In this document: one piece after another, positions 7,647-15,710 of the stretch
Layout of the letters: every line of letters starts with the position of its first letter
How positions within the stretch are numbered: position 1 is the first letter of the stretch
NCBI RefSeq assembly: GCF_000243395.2
Contig: NZ_CM001484.1
Coordinates: forward strand, 1,599,568 to 1,663,567
Length of the DNA: 64,000 nt
Reading direction: 5' to 3'
DNA from: Saccharomonospora glauca K62
GTDB lineage: Bacteria > Actinomycetota > Actinomycetes > Mycobacteriales > Pseudonocardiaceae
Notes under the pieces: model-generated
Databases searched by the model: none
Told to the model about the DNA's origin: nothing
Seen by the model: the letters and a program-made list of their open reading frames with translations, nothing else
Program-made: the position numbers and the translations under genes

Positions 7647-7676
7647 GCGCGGCGGCGACCCGATGCGCCGCCGCGC
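7647..7676 (+). terminator. second hairpin after precursor B, terminator-like
   Basis: Perfect 11-bp stem GCGCGGCGGCG / CGCCGCCGCGC with an 8-nt loop, followed by TCTTTC. This is the closest thing to an intrinsic terminator within the locus. It should cut off much of the precursor B transcript before the HTTM B gene, which starts about 200 nt later. Confidence 0.7.
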
Positions 7677-7877
7677 TCTTTCATGTCCACATCGGTCTCA
7701 CCGCTCCCGAACTCCTCCCGAACGATCAGCAACATGACGGATCGGCACTCCGCGGGAATGCCGTCGGTTGAGGGAAGCGCGGGCGCGAACGCCGGACGTA
7801 CGTTGTCCCGGCGGTGGTCCACGGCTCGTCGCGGCGGCCGCTTGCGGACCGGCCACCGCTGGCATGTCGGAGGAAAG

Positions 7878-8768
7878 ATGCGGTTGCGTTCGAGTGCACC
7901 ACGGCGGAAGCGCGGCCCGAAGGACGACCTCGACGCGGTTTTCCGGAAGGTCGAACGGCTGACGGCGACCGGCGCGACGATCGGCGCGCTGGAACTTCTG
8001 GCCAGGCGCAAGACATTGGACGACAGGAGCCTGCTGGGCTGGCCGGTCTCCCGGACCAGGGTGCTGTCGCTCAACCGGCGCCCCGGCAAGTACCTGGACA
8101 AGGTGCTGCGCTACCCGCAGGTGCTCGGCATGGTTGGTGCGCGTGCGGCGAGCGGCCTCGCGCTGCTGGCGCCCCGTGTCGGCCGGAAGGGGCGAGCCGT
8201 CGCCCTGGCGGGGATGACGGCCACGGGCGCGGGACTGAACCTGCGGAGCAACTACGGCCTGGACGGCTCCGACCACCTCTCGTTTATCAACTTCGCCGTC
8301 TCGTTGTTGGAGAAGCTCTACCCGAACGACCGCAAGGCCCGCGAGGCGGCCCTGGCCTTCATCGCGGCCCAAAGCTGCCTGGCGTACTTCACCTCCGGGG
8401 TCGTGAAAATGACCTCCCCGGTCTGGCGCAGCGGCGACGCGATCAGCGGAGTGTTCCGCACCCGCACCTACGGCGACCGGTTCTTCTACAACCTGGTCAA
8501 GGACCGCAAGCTCATGGCGCAGGCACTGGCCTGGGGCGTCATGGTGGCCGAGGCGCTCTTCCCGCTGGTGCTCGTGGCGCCCCGGCCGGTGGCCCGCATG
8601 ATCCTGCTCGCGGGGATGGGCTTCCACCTGGGTAACGCGCGCTTCATGGGCCTTAACCGGTTCTTCTGGTCCTTCGTCGCGACGTACCCGGCGGTGGCGC
8701 ACTTCTCCCGGCACCTCGGCGGGAACGGGGAACAGCGGCGGGCTCTGCCGGAAGGAGCGACGGCATGA
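7878..8768 (+). CDS. HTTM-domain (SdpB-like) membrane protein B
   Basis: A 296-residue paralogue of the protein at 1235-2104. The ATG at 7878 has GGAGGAA immediately upstream and a charged RxRxK N-terminus; upstream in-frame codons run through the terminator hairpin and are rejected as coding. Shared blocks are V-E-R-L-T-A-x-G, FIAAQSCLAY (about residue 161), K-M-T-S-P-V-W-R-S-G, FRTR, and F-P-L-V-L-V-A-P-x-P-V-A-R near the C-terminus, followed by M-G-L-N-R-F. Several transmembrane helices are visible. HTTM proteins are related to SdpB, needed for SDP toxin maturation. Its stop overlaps the next start (ATGA). It probably acts on precursor B. Confidence 0.75.
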   Translation: MRLRSSAPRRKRGPKDDLDAVFRKVERLTATGATIGALELLARRKTLDDRSLLGWPVSRTRVLSLNRRPGKYLDKVLRYPQVLGMVGARAASGLALLAPRVGRKGRAVALAGMTATGAGLNLRSNYGLDGSDHLSFINFAVSLLEKLYPNDRKAREAALAFIAAQSCLAYFTSGVVKMTSPVWRSGDAISGVFRTRTYGDRFFYNLVKDRKLMAQALAWGVMVAEALFPLVLVAPRPVARMILLAGMGFHLGNARFMGLNRFFWSFVATYPAVAHFSRHLGGNGEQRRALPEGATA

Positions 8769-9742
8769 AACCGAGGTTGGTGTTCGCTTCGGCGGTGGCG
8801 GCGGGCATCGCGGTGGCAGCCGGGGTGGCACACCGCCTGCGCAGCGTCCCGGACTGGCCGGAACCGCCGGGGGACGTGACCACGGTGCGCGGCGAGTCCC
8901 TGCATCACCTCTCGTCGGCCGAGGGAGCCGGGCCGACCGTCGTGTTCGAAAGCGCGTTGTCGTGCCCCTGCACCGAGTGGGCGTGGGTGATACGCGAACT
9001 CGACGGTCACCTGCCGTACCTCGCCTACGACCGGCCCGGCAACGGGTGGAGCAGTGCCCACAACCCGCCACGGACGGCGGCCGAGCACGCGGAGCTGCTG
9101 CACGACCTGCTGGTGGCTCGTGGCCTGCCCGGCCCGTACGTCCTCGTCGGGCACTCGGTGGGCGGCCTGCTGGTCAGGGTCTTCGCCGACCGGTACCCCG
9201 GCGACGTGGCCGGACTGGTGCTCGTGGACTCCTCGCACCCGGACCAGCTCGAACGCTCGGCGCTGCAGCGCGAGGGCATGCCGCTGGTGCAGCAGAGCAT
9301 CTGGACCACGTACTGGCGGTCGCGGCTGGGACTGCCCCGCCCCGACGACGGCTTCGGCGCGCTTTCCGATCTGCCCGAGGAGCTGGTCGATCCCAGCATG
9401 CGCGTCATGCGCAGGCCCGAGCCCTGGAAGGCGGCCGGACGTGAGTTCGCCGACTGGTACACCCGCTGGAACGACGAGACACGGGCCACGACGCTCGGCC
9501 CCGAACTCCCCGTCGCGGTCGTGACGGCGGGAGCGCAGTCCTCCATGGACGGCGCGCACGCTCGGATGCAGGAGGAGCTGGCTCAGCTCACCACCGTCGG
9601 CCACCACGACGTGGTCGTCGGCGCGCAACACGACGCGCTGGTCATGCGGCCCGAACCGGCCGCCCGCATCACCCGCGCCGTGGACTGGGTGGTGCGACGC
9701 CATCACGCCACCGCGCGGCAGTTCAGCGGACGGAAGGGATAG
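8765..9742 (+). CDS. alpha/beta hydrolase B, membrane-anchored or secreted
   Basis: A 325-residue paralogue of the hydrolase at 3932-4897, with GHSVGG (Ser about 131), V-D-S-S-H-P after it and late histidines near 280. Unlike copy A it begins with a hydrophobic helix (about residues 5-22) that can serve as signal or anchor, so the catalytic domain probably faces outside, which suits processing of an exported or membrane-inserted peptide. ATGA overlap with the HTTM B gene shows translational coupling. The substrate is unknown; peptidase, thioesterase or esterase activity are all compatible with the fold. Confidence 0.85.
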   Translation: MKPRLVFASAVAAGIAVAAGVAHRLRSVPDWPEPPGDVTTVRGESLHHLSSAEGAGPTVVFESALSCPCTEWAWVIRELDGHLPYLAYDRPGNGWSSAHNPPRTAAEHAELLHDLLVARGLPGPYVLVGHSVGGLLVRVFADRYPGDVAGLVLVDSSHPDQLERSALQREGMPLVQQSIWTTYWRSRLGLPRPDDGFGALSDLPEELVDPSMRVMRRPEPWKAAGREFADWYTRWNDETRATTLGPELPVAVVTAGAQSSMDGAHARMQEELAQLTTVGHHDVVVGAQHDALVMRPEPAARITRAVDWVVRRHHATARQFSGRKG

Positions 9743-9750
9743 GAGTGGCG

Positions 9751-10338
9751 ATGAGAGTTGCTCGGTTCCGGTGGTCGACTCTCGGGCGATGGGCCCTGTA
9801 CGGCACGTTGTCGTTGTGGTTCGGACTCTCCGTCACGCAGCAGACCGGCCGTCCCCATCCGCTCGCGAAGCGGATCGACCCCACGGCGATGGCGATCCCC
9901 AACTGGCGGTTTTTCGCCCCCACTCCCGCCAGACACGACTTCAACGTGCTCTACCGGGACCGGCTGCGCAACGGCGAGCTGACGCCGTGGCGGGAGCAGG
10001 AGATCACCAAGGACCGCACCCTGCGGCAGATGCTGTGGCATCCCGATCGCCGGATGGAGAAGGCGTTGTTCGACGTCGCCTCGGAGCTGCTCCAGTCCCG
10101 CGAGCAGATCCAGGAGGCCGAGCGCATCCAGCTCACGGTGCCGTATCTCGCGATGTTGAACTTCGTCAGCTACCAGGTCGAGCACCACCCCGACGCCGTC
10201 GCCGTGCAGTTCCTCATCGCGCAGTCGGCGGGACACGACGAGTCCGTGGAACCCACGATGCTGTTCCTTTCGGAGTTCCACTCGCTGGCCGCCCACCCGG
10301 ACGAGGCGAGACGGGAGCCGGCGTGGGCTACCGCGTGA
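9751..10338 (+). CDS. SdpA/DUF5819-like membrane-anchored protein B
   Basis: A 195-residue paralogue of 4887-5492. The ATG at 9751 is 5 nt after AGGAG; a GTG at 9745 sits inside that site. One N-terminal transmembrane helix (about residues 12-30) is followed by W-R-F-F-A-P-T-P (W52). The remaining conserved blocks match copy A: T-L-R-Q-M-L-W-H-P-D-R, V-P-Y-L, and Q-F-L-I-A followed by M-L-F-L-S-E-F-H. Its pairing with an HTTM protein in both modules mirrors sdpA-sdpB. It overlaps the methyltransferase gene by 16 nt. Confidence 0.65.
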   Translation: MRVARFRWSTLGRWALYGTLSLWFGLSVTQQTGRPHPLAKRIDPTAMAIPNWRFFAPTPARHDFNVLYRDRLRNGELTPWREQEITKDRTLRQMLWHPDRRMEKALFDVASELLQSREQIQEAERIQLTVPYLAMLNFVSYQVEHHPDAVAVQFLIAQSAGHDESVEPTMLFLSEFHSLAAHPDEARREPAWATA

Positions 10339-11063
10339 GGCCGGAGGCGTACGGCGAGGCACTGCACGAGGTGTACGACCGGATGTATCCGGGCGAGGAC
10401 ACCGCGGGTGCCGTCGAGTTCCTGGCCTCACTGGTGAAGCCGGGGGCGAAGGTGGTGGAGTTCGGTGCGGGCACCGGACGACTCGCAGTCCCACTGGCGG
10501 AGCGCGGGCTGACGGTGCACGCGGTGGACGCCTCACCGTCCATGTTGGACAAACTCCGGGCCAACGACCCCGGCGGCACGATCACCACCGAGTGCGCCGA
10601 CATCGCCGAGTGCAAGGGCGACGGGACGTTCGACCTCTGCTACCTGGTGTGCAACACCCTGTTCATGGTGCCCGACGCCGAACGGCAGATCGAGGTGCTG
10701 CGCCGAGCCGCCGAACACGTCGTCCCCGGTGGCCACGTGGTGGTCGAGGTGTACGAACCGACCGGGCTGCACCGCTACGGCCGGCCGTTCGTGCAGGTGC
10801 GGCACCTGTCCCACGACCAAATCATGATCGACCACACCGATGTGGACCCCCTGCGGCAGCTGCTCGTCCAGGTCCATTCCGTCGTGGGCGGCGGGAAGGT
10901 GACCAACTACACCGAGCTGAGCCGCTACGCGTTCCCTCGCGAGCTGGACCTGATGGCGCGGCTCGCGGGGCTCGGCCACGAGGCGCGGTACGGGGACTGG
11001 CGCGGCGGGGAGTTCACCCACGGTGCGCGCAGCCACGTGACGGTGTACCGACGGCGTACCTGA
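10323..11063 (+). CDS. class I SAM-dependent methyltransferase
   Basis: A 246-residue enzyme with SAM-binding motif I V-V-E-F-G-A-G-T-G-R-L (about residue 43), the acidic residue of motif II (H-A-V-D-A-S) and a later L-V-P-G-G motif. GGGAG at 10313-10317 favours GTG 10323; a GTG at 10335 overlapping the previous stop is the alternative. The closest style is the small-molecule or sugar N/O-methyltransferases whose genes accompany deoxysugar glycosyltransferases. Sitting just before two glycosyltransferase genes, it may methylate a sugar or the peptide terminus. The acceptor is not predictable. GAGGAG at its stop serves the next gene. Confidence 0.85.
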   Translation: MGYRVRPEAYGEALHEVYDRMYPGEDTAGAVEFLASLVKPGAKVVEFGAGTGRLAVPLAERGLTVHAVDASPSMLDKLRANDPGGTITTECADIAECKGDGTFDLCYLVCNTLFMVPDAERQIEVLRRAAEHVVPGGHVVVEVYEPTGLHRYGRPFVQVRHLSHDQIMIDHTDVDPLRQLLVQVHSVVGGGKVTNYTELSRYAFPRELDLMARLAGLGHEARYGDWRGGEFTHGARSHVTVYRRRT

Positions 11064-11072
11064 GGAGAACGG

Positions 11073-12344
11073 ATGCGTGTCGCCCTCGTCGCCATCGGGT
11101 CGCGCGGTGACGTTCAACCGTTCCTCGCGCTGGGCTCGGCGCTGCGGGACCGCGGACACGAGGTACGGCTGGCCACCCACGCCGACTTCCGGGCCCTGAC
11201 CGCGGAGGCGGGGCTGGAGTACGCGCCGATGCCGGGCAGCCCGGCGCACTACTTCGGTTCACCGAAGCTGATCGCGTCACTGCGGTCGAGCCGGTCTCCC
11301 TGGCAGTTGGTACGTCGAATGCCTCGCCAGGACGCGGCCACCGCGGGCGAGGCCACCGCGGTGATCGCCGAGTACGTGCGGCGAGCGACCGACAAAGCCG
11401 ACCTGTTGGTCACCTCGCCGTTCGTCCGCAACGCCTTCCTGGGCCGGCAACCGGACCTGCCCTGGGCCTTCGTCTCGTGGTATCCCACCTTGCCCACGTC
11501 GGCGTTTCCCGCGATGAGCGTGCCGAGGCTGCCACTGGGCGGGGGATACAACCGCCTGAGTCACCACGTGTCCCGATATCTCGAATGGCGGCTCTGCCGC
11601 CCGATCGTCAACGCCTACCGGGCGAAACTCGGGCGTCCCCCGCTGGGGGCGCGGGTGCCGTTCGCCGAGCTGGAACGCGGACGGCCGAATTTCTGCCTCC
11701 AGAGTCCGCGGGTGCTGCCCAGGCCGGACGACTGGCCGGACAACGTCCACCTGGACGGTTACTGGTTCTGGGACCGGGACTGGACCCCGACCCCCGAGGC
11801 GGTGACCGCGGTGGACCGGGACCCCGCGCCCGTGGTGGTCTCCTTCGGCTCGCTGTGGCCCGCCTACCCCGACCACGCTCTCCGAACTGTCGTGTCGGCC
11901 GCGGAGGCGTTGGGCCACCGGGTGATCGTGATCGACGGACCGGAGGGCGCCGAGGTGCCCGACGGAGTGGTGCGACTGCACGACGTGGACTACACGTGGT
12001 TGTTCCCCCGCGCCGCGGTAGTGGTGCACCACGGTGGCTTCGGCACCGGTGCGGCGGCGTTGCGGGCCGGGGCGCCACAGGTGGTCGCCCCCATCTTCGT
12101 GGACCACCCGTTCTGGGCCGAACGCATGAGGGCGATCGGCGTGGCGCCCGAAGCGGTACCGGGAGCTCAACTCGATCCGGTGCTCCTGCGGCGGGCCCTC
12201 ACCAGGGCGTTGCGGGACCCCGAACTGCGTCGGCACGCGGCCCGAGTCGGTGCCGCGGTGCGTGCGGAGTCCGCCGTGGACAAGGCGTGTGCGGTGTTGG
12301 AGCGATGGATCGGGGTGGAGGAATGGGCGCGACGACCACACTGA
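11073..12344 (+). CDS. GT1-family glycosyltransferase (MGT/sterol-GT type)
   Basis: A 423-residue GT-B enzyme. The N-terminus has the G-S-R-G-D-V-Q-P loop typical of sterol- and natural-product glucosyltransferases. The C-terminal nucleotide-sugar site reads HHGGFGTGAAALRAGAP, with F-V-D-H-P-F-W-A-E-R-M beyond it as the donor-sugar contact. It should move a sugar from an NDP donor to a small-molecule or peptide acceptor in the cytoplasm. GAGGAG precedes the ATG by 5 nt. Its end overlaps the P450-like gene by 22 nt. It differs from the second glycosyltransferase (13372-14643), so two sugars, or a sugar chain, are likely. Confidence 0.9.
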   Translation: MRVALVAIGSRGDVQPFLALGSALRDRGHEVRLATHADFRALTAEAGLEYAPMPGSPAHYFGSPKLIASLRSSRSPWQLVRRMPRQDAATAGEATAVIAEYVRRATDKADLLVTSPFVRNAFLGRQPDLPWAFVSWYPTLPTSAFPAMSVPRLPLGGGYNRLSHHVSRYLEWRLCRPIVNAYRAKLGRPPLGARVPFAELERGRPNFCLQSPRVLPRPDDWPDNVHLDGYWFWDRDWTPTPEAVTAVDRDPAPVVVSFGSLWPAYPDHALRTVVSAAEALGHRVIVIDGPEGAEVPDGVVRLHDVDYTWLFPRAAVVVHHGGFGTGAAALRAGAPQVVAPIFVDHPFWAERMRAIGVAPEAVPGAQLDPVLLRRALTRALRDPELRRHAARVGAAVRAESAVDKACAVLERWIGVEEWARRPH

Positions 12345-13375
12345 GCGAGTCCGAACTCGGCAGACGCCTGCACGCCATCCGGGGAGTGTTCTGGGAACTG
12401 GCCGTGGTGGGCGACCCGTACGCCGACCTGCTTCGCGGCCACGTCGATCCCCGGTCCCCCGAGCCGGCTATGTCCTTTCCGGCCCCGGTGACGCGCAGCG
12501 CGGTGGGAACGTGGGTGGTCACCGATCCGGCCCTGGCGGCCACCGTGCTCACCGACCGCTCCTTCGGGCACCTGCGAACCGACGGCCGCAAGGCCCGCAT
12601 CCAGGTGCTTCCGCTCGCCGAGGCGGGACTGCGGCCGGGGGAGGCCGACCGGGACGCCGTCGAGGCCGCGCTCGCCGCCACTCCGGAGGCCCGGCCACGG
12701 TGGGAGGCCGCGCTCGCCGAGCACGCCCCGCGCGTGGCGCGAGCACTGGAGGGGCGGGAGGTGTTCGACGTGCTCGCCGACTACGCCGTGCCGTTGTCGC
12801 GGGCCGTGCTCGCCGAGCTGGCCCGAGAGGCCGCCGACGTGGTGGAGCGACACTTCCCGGACCTCGCCCGCGTGCCCGACGCGCTCGTGACCCCGCAGCG
12901 CCTGGACGACGTGCTCGCGACGACCACTGCGGTGAGAGCGGCACACGCTGCCTGGCGGGTCGACCACCCACCGCTGCCGCTGGCGATCCTCTACGCGGCG
13001 ACTGCGCCGACCGCGGTGGCCGCCGCGATCGGCGAACGCCTGACGGCGGGCCCGGACGCGAAGAGCCTCCGGCGGCGTCCGCCGTTGCGGCTGCTGCACC
13101 GGGTGGCCCACCACGACATGCCCCTGGGCGAGCATCGGATCGCCGAGAACGACCAGGTCGCGGTGGTGGTCGACGATCCGGCCGTGCACGCCGCGGTCAG
13201 CGCCGCCGACCCGTGGAGCCGAGCCCTGGCGGTCCTGCTCGACGTTACCGTCGAGGCCGCACTCGACGCCTTGAGCGGGCACCGCTTCGCTCTCCGTTCG
13301 CTGTCCGAACCGATCCGTCGGCCCCGGAGTCCGGTGACCCGGCGGCTCGTCCGCTGGGAGGTGACCGCGCGATGA
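12323..13375 (+). CDS. P450-derived glycosyltransferase activator (DesVIII/EryCII-like)
   Basis: A 350-residue protein with a cytochrome-P450-like course but no heme-binding FxxGxHxCxG motif; its C-terminus ends after the position where the cysteine loop would lie. Proteins of this kind (DesVIII, EryCII, AknT, TylM3) are inactive P450 relatives that activate a partner glycosyltransferase. The identification rests on the missing heme loop and on the direct coupling (ATGA) to an activator-dependent glycosyltransferase. At 350 residues it is somewhat shorter than the usual 400 or so. The start is uncertain: GGAGG lies only 1 nt from the ATG, though GGGG slightly upstream could serve. Confidence 0.75.
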   Translation: MGATTTLSESELGRRLHAIRGVFWELAVVGDPYADLLRGHVDPRSPEPAMSFPAPVTRSAVGTWVVTDPALAATVLTDRSFGHLRTDGRKARIQVLPLAEAGLRPGEADRDAVEAALAATPEARPRWEAALAEHAPRVARALEGREVFDVLADYAVPLSRAVLAELAREAADVVERHFPDLARVPDALVTPQRLDDVLATTTAVRAAHAAWRVDHPPLPLAILYAATAPTAVAAAIGERLTAGPDAKSLRRRPPLRLLHRVAHHDMPLGEHRIAENDQVAVVVDDPAVHAAVSAADPWSRALAVLLDVTVEAALDALSGHRFALRSLSEPIRRPRSPVTRRLVRWEVTAR

Positions 13376-14643
13376 GCGCGAACGAACCGATGCGGGTGTT
13401 GTTCACCTCGATCGCCCACACCACGCACTACTACTCGATGGTGCCGTTGGCCTGGGCACTGCGCTGCGCCGGACACGAGGTGAGGGTGGCGTCCCAGCCC
13501 GCGCTCGCCGACGACGTCACGCGCAGCGGCCTGACGTTCGTGCCCGTGGGCGACGACCACGGCTGGGAGGAGCTGTTGTTCAAGATCGCGTCCGTCGAAC
13601 CGGCACGCGACGCGCCGCGGATCGACTTCCGCGACCTGCTCGACGACCCCGACCCGGAGGCCCTGCTCGGCTTCTACATCATGCTGGTGCCCACCCTGTT
13701 CGGCACCGTGAACAACGACTCCATGGTGGATGACCTGGTGGAGTTCGCCACCGACTGGAAACCCGACCTCGTGTGCTGGGAACCGCTGACGTGGGCGGGC
13801 GCGGTGGCGGCGAAGGTCACCGGCGCGGTCCACGGGCGGCTGCTGTGGAACTCCGACGTCCTCGGCGCCACCCGACGGTACTTCCTCGACGCCTGGGAAA
13901 AGCTGCCCGAGGAACTGCGCGACGACCCCATGCGCGAGTGGCTCACGTGGACGCTGCGGAGGTTCGGGCAGGAGTTCGACGAAACCGTGGTGGAAGGCCA
14001 GTGGGTCGTCGATCAACAGCCGCCGAGCCTGCGGCTGCCCACCAAGCAACTCAGTCTGCCGATGAGCTACGTGCCCTACAACGGGCCCTCGGTGGTGCCC
14101 GAGTGGGTACGGGAGAAGCCGGAGCGGCCCAGGGTCTGCGTGACCATCGGGATGTCCGCTCGTTCCGGCAACGGGTTCAGCAGCATCGAGCTACCCGAGC
14201 TGGTGGAGGCACTGGCCTCGCTCGACGTGGAGTTGATCGTCACGGTGAAGGCCGATCAGCGGGCCGAGTTCGGGCCCCTGCCGGACTCCGTGCGGCTGGT
14301 GGACCGGGTTCCGCTGCACGCGCTGTTGCCGACGTGCTCGGCGATCGTGCACCACGGGGGAGCGGGGACGGAGTGCACGGCGTTGCGCTCCGGCGTGCCG
14401 CAGGTGGTGCTGCCGGAGATCTGGGACACCACCTGGAAGGCCGCGTTGCTGGAGGAGAACGGGGTCGCACTCACCGAGCCCGCGAACGCGCTGGACCCGG
14501 CCTCGGTGCGACGGAAGCTCGAACGGGTCCTCACCGAGCCGTCGTTCCGGAAGCGGGCCGCCGAGCTGCGACACGAGGTGCTGACCCAGCCCTCACCGGC
14601 CGAGGTGGCCGCCGAACTGGAACGGCTGGTACGTACCCCGTGA
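13372..14643 (+). CDS. activator-dependent deoxysugar glycosyltransferase (DesVII/EryCIII-like)
   Basis: A 423-residue GT1/GT-B enzyme. The N-terminus MRVLFTSIAHTTHYYSM, followed by G-H-E-V-R-V-A-S-Q-P, is characteristic of the macrolide/anthracycline group (DesVII, EryCIII, AknS) that needs a P450-like activator. The C-terminal donor site is HHGGAGTECTALRSGVPQ with L-P-E-I-W-D-T after it. These enzymes normally use TDP-deoxysugars. No deoxysugar synthesis genes are in the window, so the donor must come from elsewhere (left of the window or another locus). The start overlaps the activator stop. This is the last gene of the operon, and a hairpin terminator follows. Confidence 0.9.
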   Translation: MSANEPMRVLFTSIAHTTHYYSMVPLAWALRCAGHEVRVASQPALADDVTRSGLTFVPVGDDHGWEELLFKIASVEPARDAPRIDFRDLLDDPDPEALLGFYIMLVPTLFGTVNNDSMVDDLVEFATDWKPDLVCWEPLTWAGAVAAKVTGAVHGRLLWNSDVLGATRRYFLDAWEKLPEELRDDPMREWLTWTLRRFGQEFDETVVEGQWVVDQQPPSLRLPTKQLSLPMSYVPYNGPSVVPEWVREKPERPRVCVTIGMSARSGNGFSSIELPELVEALASLDVELIVTVKADQRAEFGPLPDSVRLVDRVPLHALLPTCSAIVHHGGAGTECTALRSGVPQVVLPEIWDTTWKAALLEENGVALTEPANALDPASVRRKLERVLTEPSFRKRAAELRHEVLTQPSPAEVAAELERLVRTP

Positions 14644-14646
14644 GGT

Positions 14647-14674
14647 GCCGGGCATGACAAGTGTCATGCCCGGC
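14647..14674 (+). terminator. terminator of the peptide/glycosylation operon
   Basis: Perfect 13-bp inverted repeat GCCGGGCATGACA / TGTCATGCCCGGC with a 2-nt centre, 4 nt after the last glycosyltransferase stop. There is no T-run. It separates the biosynthetic operon from the ABC-2 transporter genes. Confidence 0.75.
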
Positions 14675-14735
14675 CGATGACGAACACACACGATTCGCTG
14701 ACCGTTGTTCCTACCTCGGGTCCGGTACTCCACTC

Positions 14736-14741
14736 TACTGT
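14736..14741 (+). promoter_or_regulatory. candidate -10 box for a leaderless ABC transporter transcript
   Basis: TACTGT fits the actinobacterial TANNNT -10 pattern and ends 6 nt before the ATG at 14748, so the transcript would start at or next to the A of ATG. There is no ribosome-binding site upstream of that ATG. No convincing -35 box is visible. Confidence 0.4.
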
Positions 14742-14747
14742 GGACTT

Positions 14748-15710
14748 ATGTACGGTCCTGTGGTCGACGTGAACGAGCTGCGATGCTCCTACGGCTCCTA
14801 CGAAGCCGTGGCCGGAATCAGCTTCCGGGTGGACAGAGGTGAACTGTTCGCGCTGCTGGGAACGAACGGCGCGGGCAAGACGACGACGTTGGAGACCCTC
14901 GAAGGACACCGCGCCCCGTCCGGTGGTTCGGTGCGGGTCCTGGGATGCGATCCGATGCGGGATCGCGCGAAGCTTCGCAGCCGCGTCGGCATCATGTTGC
15001 AGGACAGCGGCTTCGCGGGGGACCTCACCGTCAGGGAGACGGTGGATCTGTGCCGCGCGATGAGCAGCCGCGACTCCGATCCCCGACAGGCGCTGGAACG
15101 TCTGGAGCTGGCCCATCGCAGTGACGTCCGTGTCAAGCAGCTCTCCGGTGGGGAGCGACGCAGGCTCGACCTCGTGCTGGCGACGTTGAACTCGCCGGCG
15201 TTGCTGTTCCTCGACGAGCCGACGACCGGGCTGGACCCCGAGTCGCGGGCCACGGTGTGGGCGTTCGTCCGGGAACTGCTCGCGGACGGGGTCAGCATCG
15301 TGCTCACCACGCACTACCTCGACGAGGCGGAGAACCTCGCGCATCGGCTGGCGATCATGCACGACGGTCGGATCGCCGTGGAAGGGACGCTCGCGGACGT
15401 GCTCAGCGCCGAACGCGCCCACATCGGGTTCGACCTTCCTCCGGGGCCGTACGAGTTCGAGCTTCCCGGACTCGTGGGGGAGATCGACCCGGCACGGCTT
15501 GCCGAGGGGCGGGTCCACATCCGGACTCCCGATCTGGAGCACGACCTGCGGGTAGTGATGCAGTGGCAGAGCGCCCACCAGTTCCCCTTGCGCCGGTTCC
15601 GTGCCCACCACGCTTCTCTCGACCAGGTGTTCCACGACGTTCTCGACCGCAGCCGGGCCCGGTCGAGCTCCGTCTCGTCGGCCCGGTTCGACCGGGAGGA
15701 GGTCCGATGA
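14748..15710 (+). CDS. ABC-2 type transporter ATPase (drug/peptide export)
   Basis: A 320-residue ATP-binding protein with Walker A GTNGAGKTT, Q-loop I-M-L-Q-D, signature QLSGGERRR, Walker B LLFLDEPTTGLDP and an H-loop in TTHYLDEAE. The C-terminal 80 or so residues form the accessory domain typical of DrrA/CcmA-like exporters. It is coupled to the permease gene by an ATGA overlap. The ATG at 14748 aligns with the normal start of the domain. Following the peptide operon, it is a plausible self-resistance or secretion system, although it has its own promoter and terminator boundary. Confidence 0.92.
   Translation: MYGPVVDVNELRCSYGSYEAVAGISFRVDRGELFALLGTNGAGKTTTLETLEGHRAPSGGSVRVLGCDPMRDRAKLRSRVGIMLQDSGFAGDLTVRETVDLCRAMSSRDSDPRQALERLELAHRSDVRVKQLSGGERRRLDLVLATLNSPALLFLDEPTTGLDPESRATVWAFVRELLADGVSIVLTTHYLDEAENLAHRLAIMHDGRIAVEGTLADVLSAERAHIGFDLPPGPYEFELPGLVGEIDPARLAEGRVHIRTPDLEHDLRVVMQWQSAHQFPLRRFRAHHASLDQVFHDVLDRSRARSSSVSSARFDREEVR

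Noticed and set aside
7638-7877. 80-codon N-terminal extension of HTTM protein B
   Set aside because: It would run through the terminator hairpin, is basic and low-complexity, and a good ribosome-binding site sits at the ATG of 7878.
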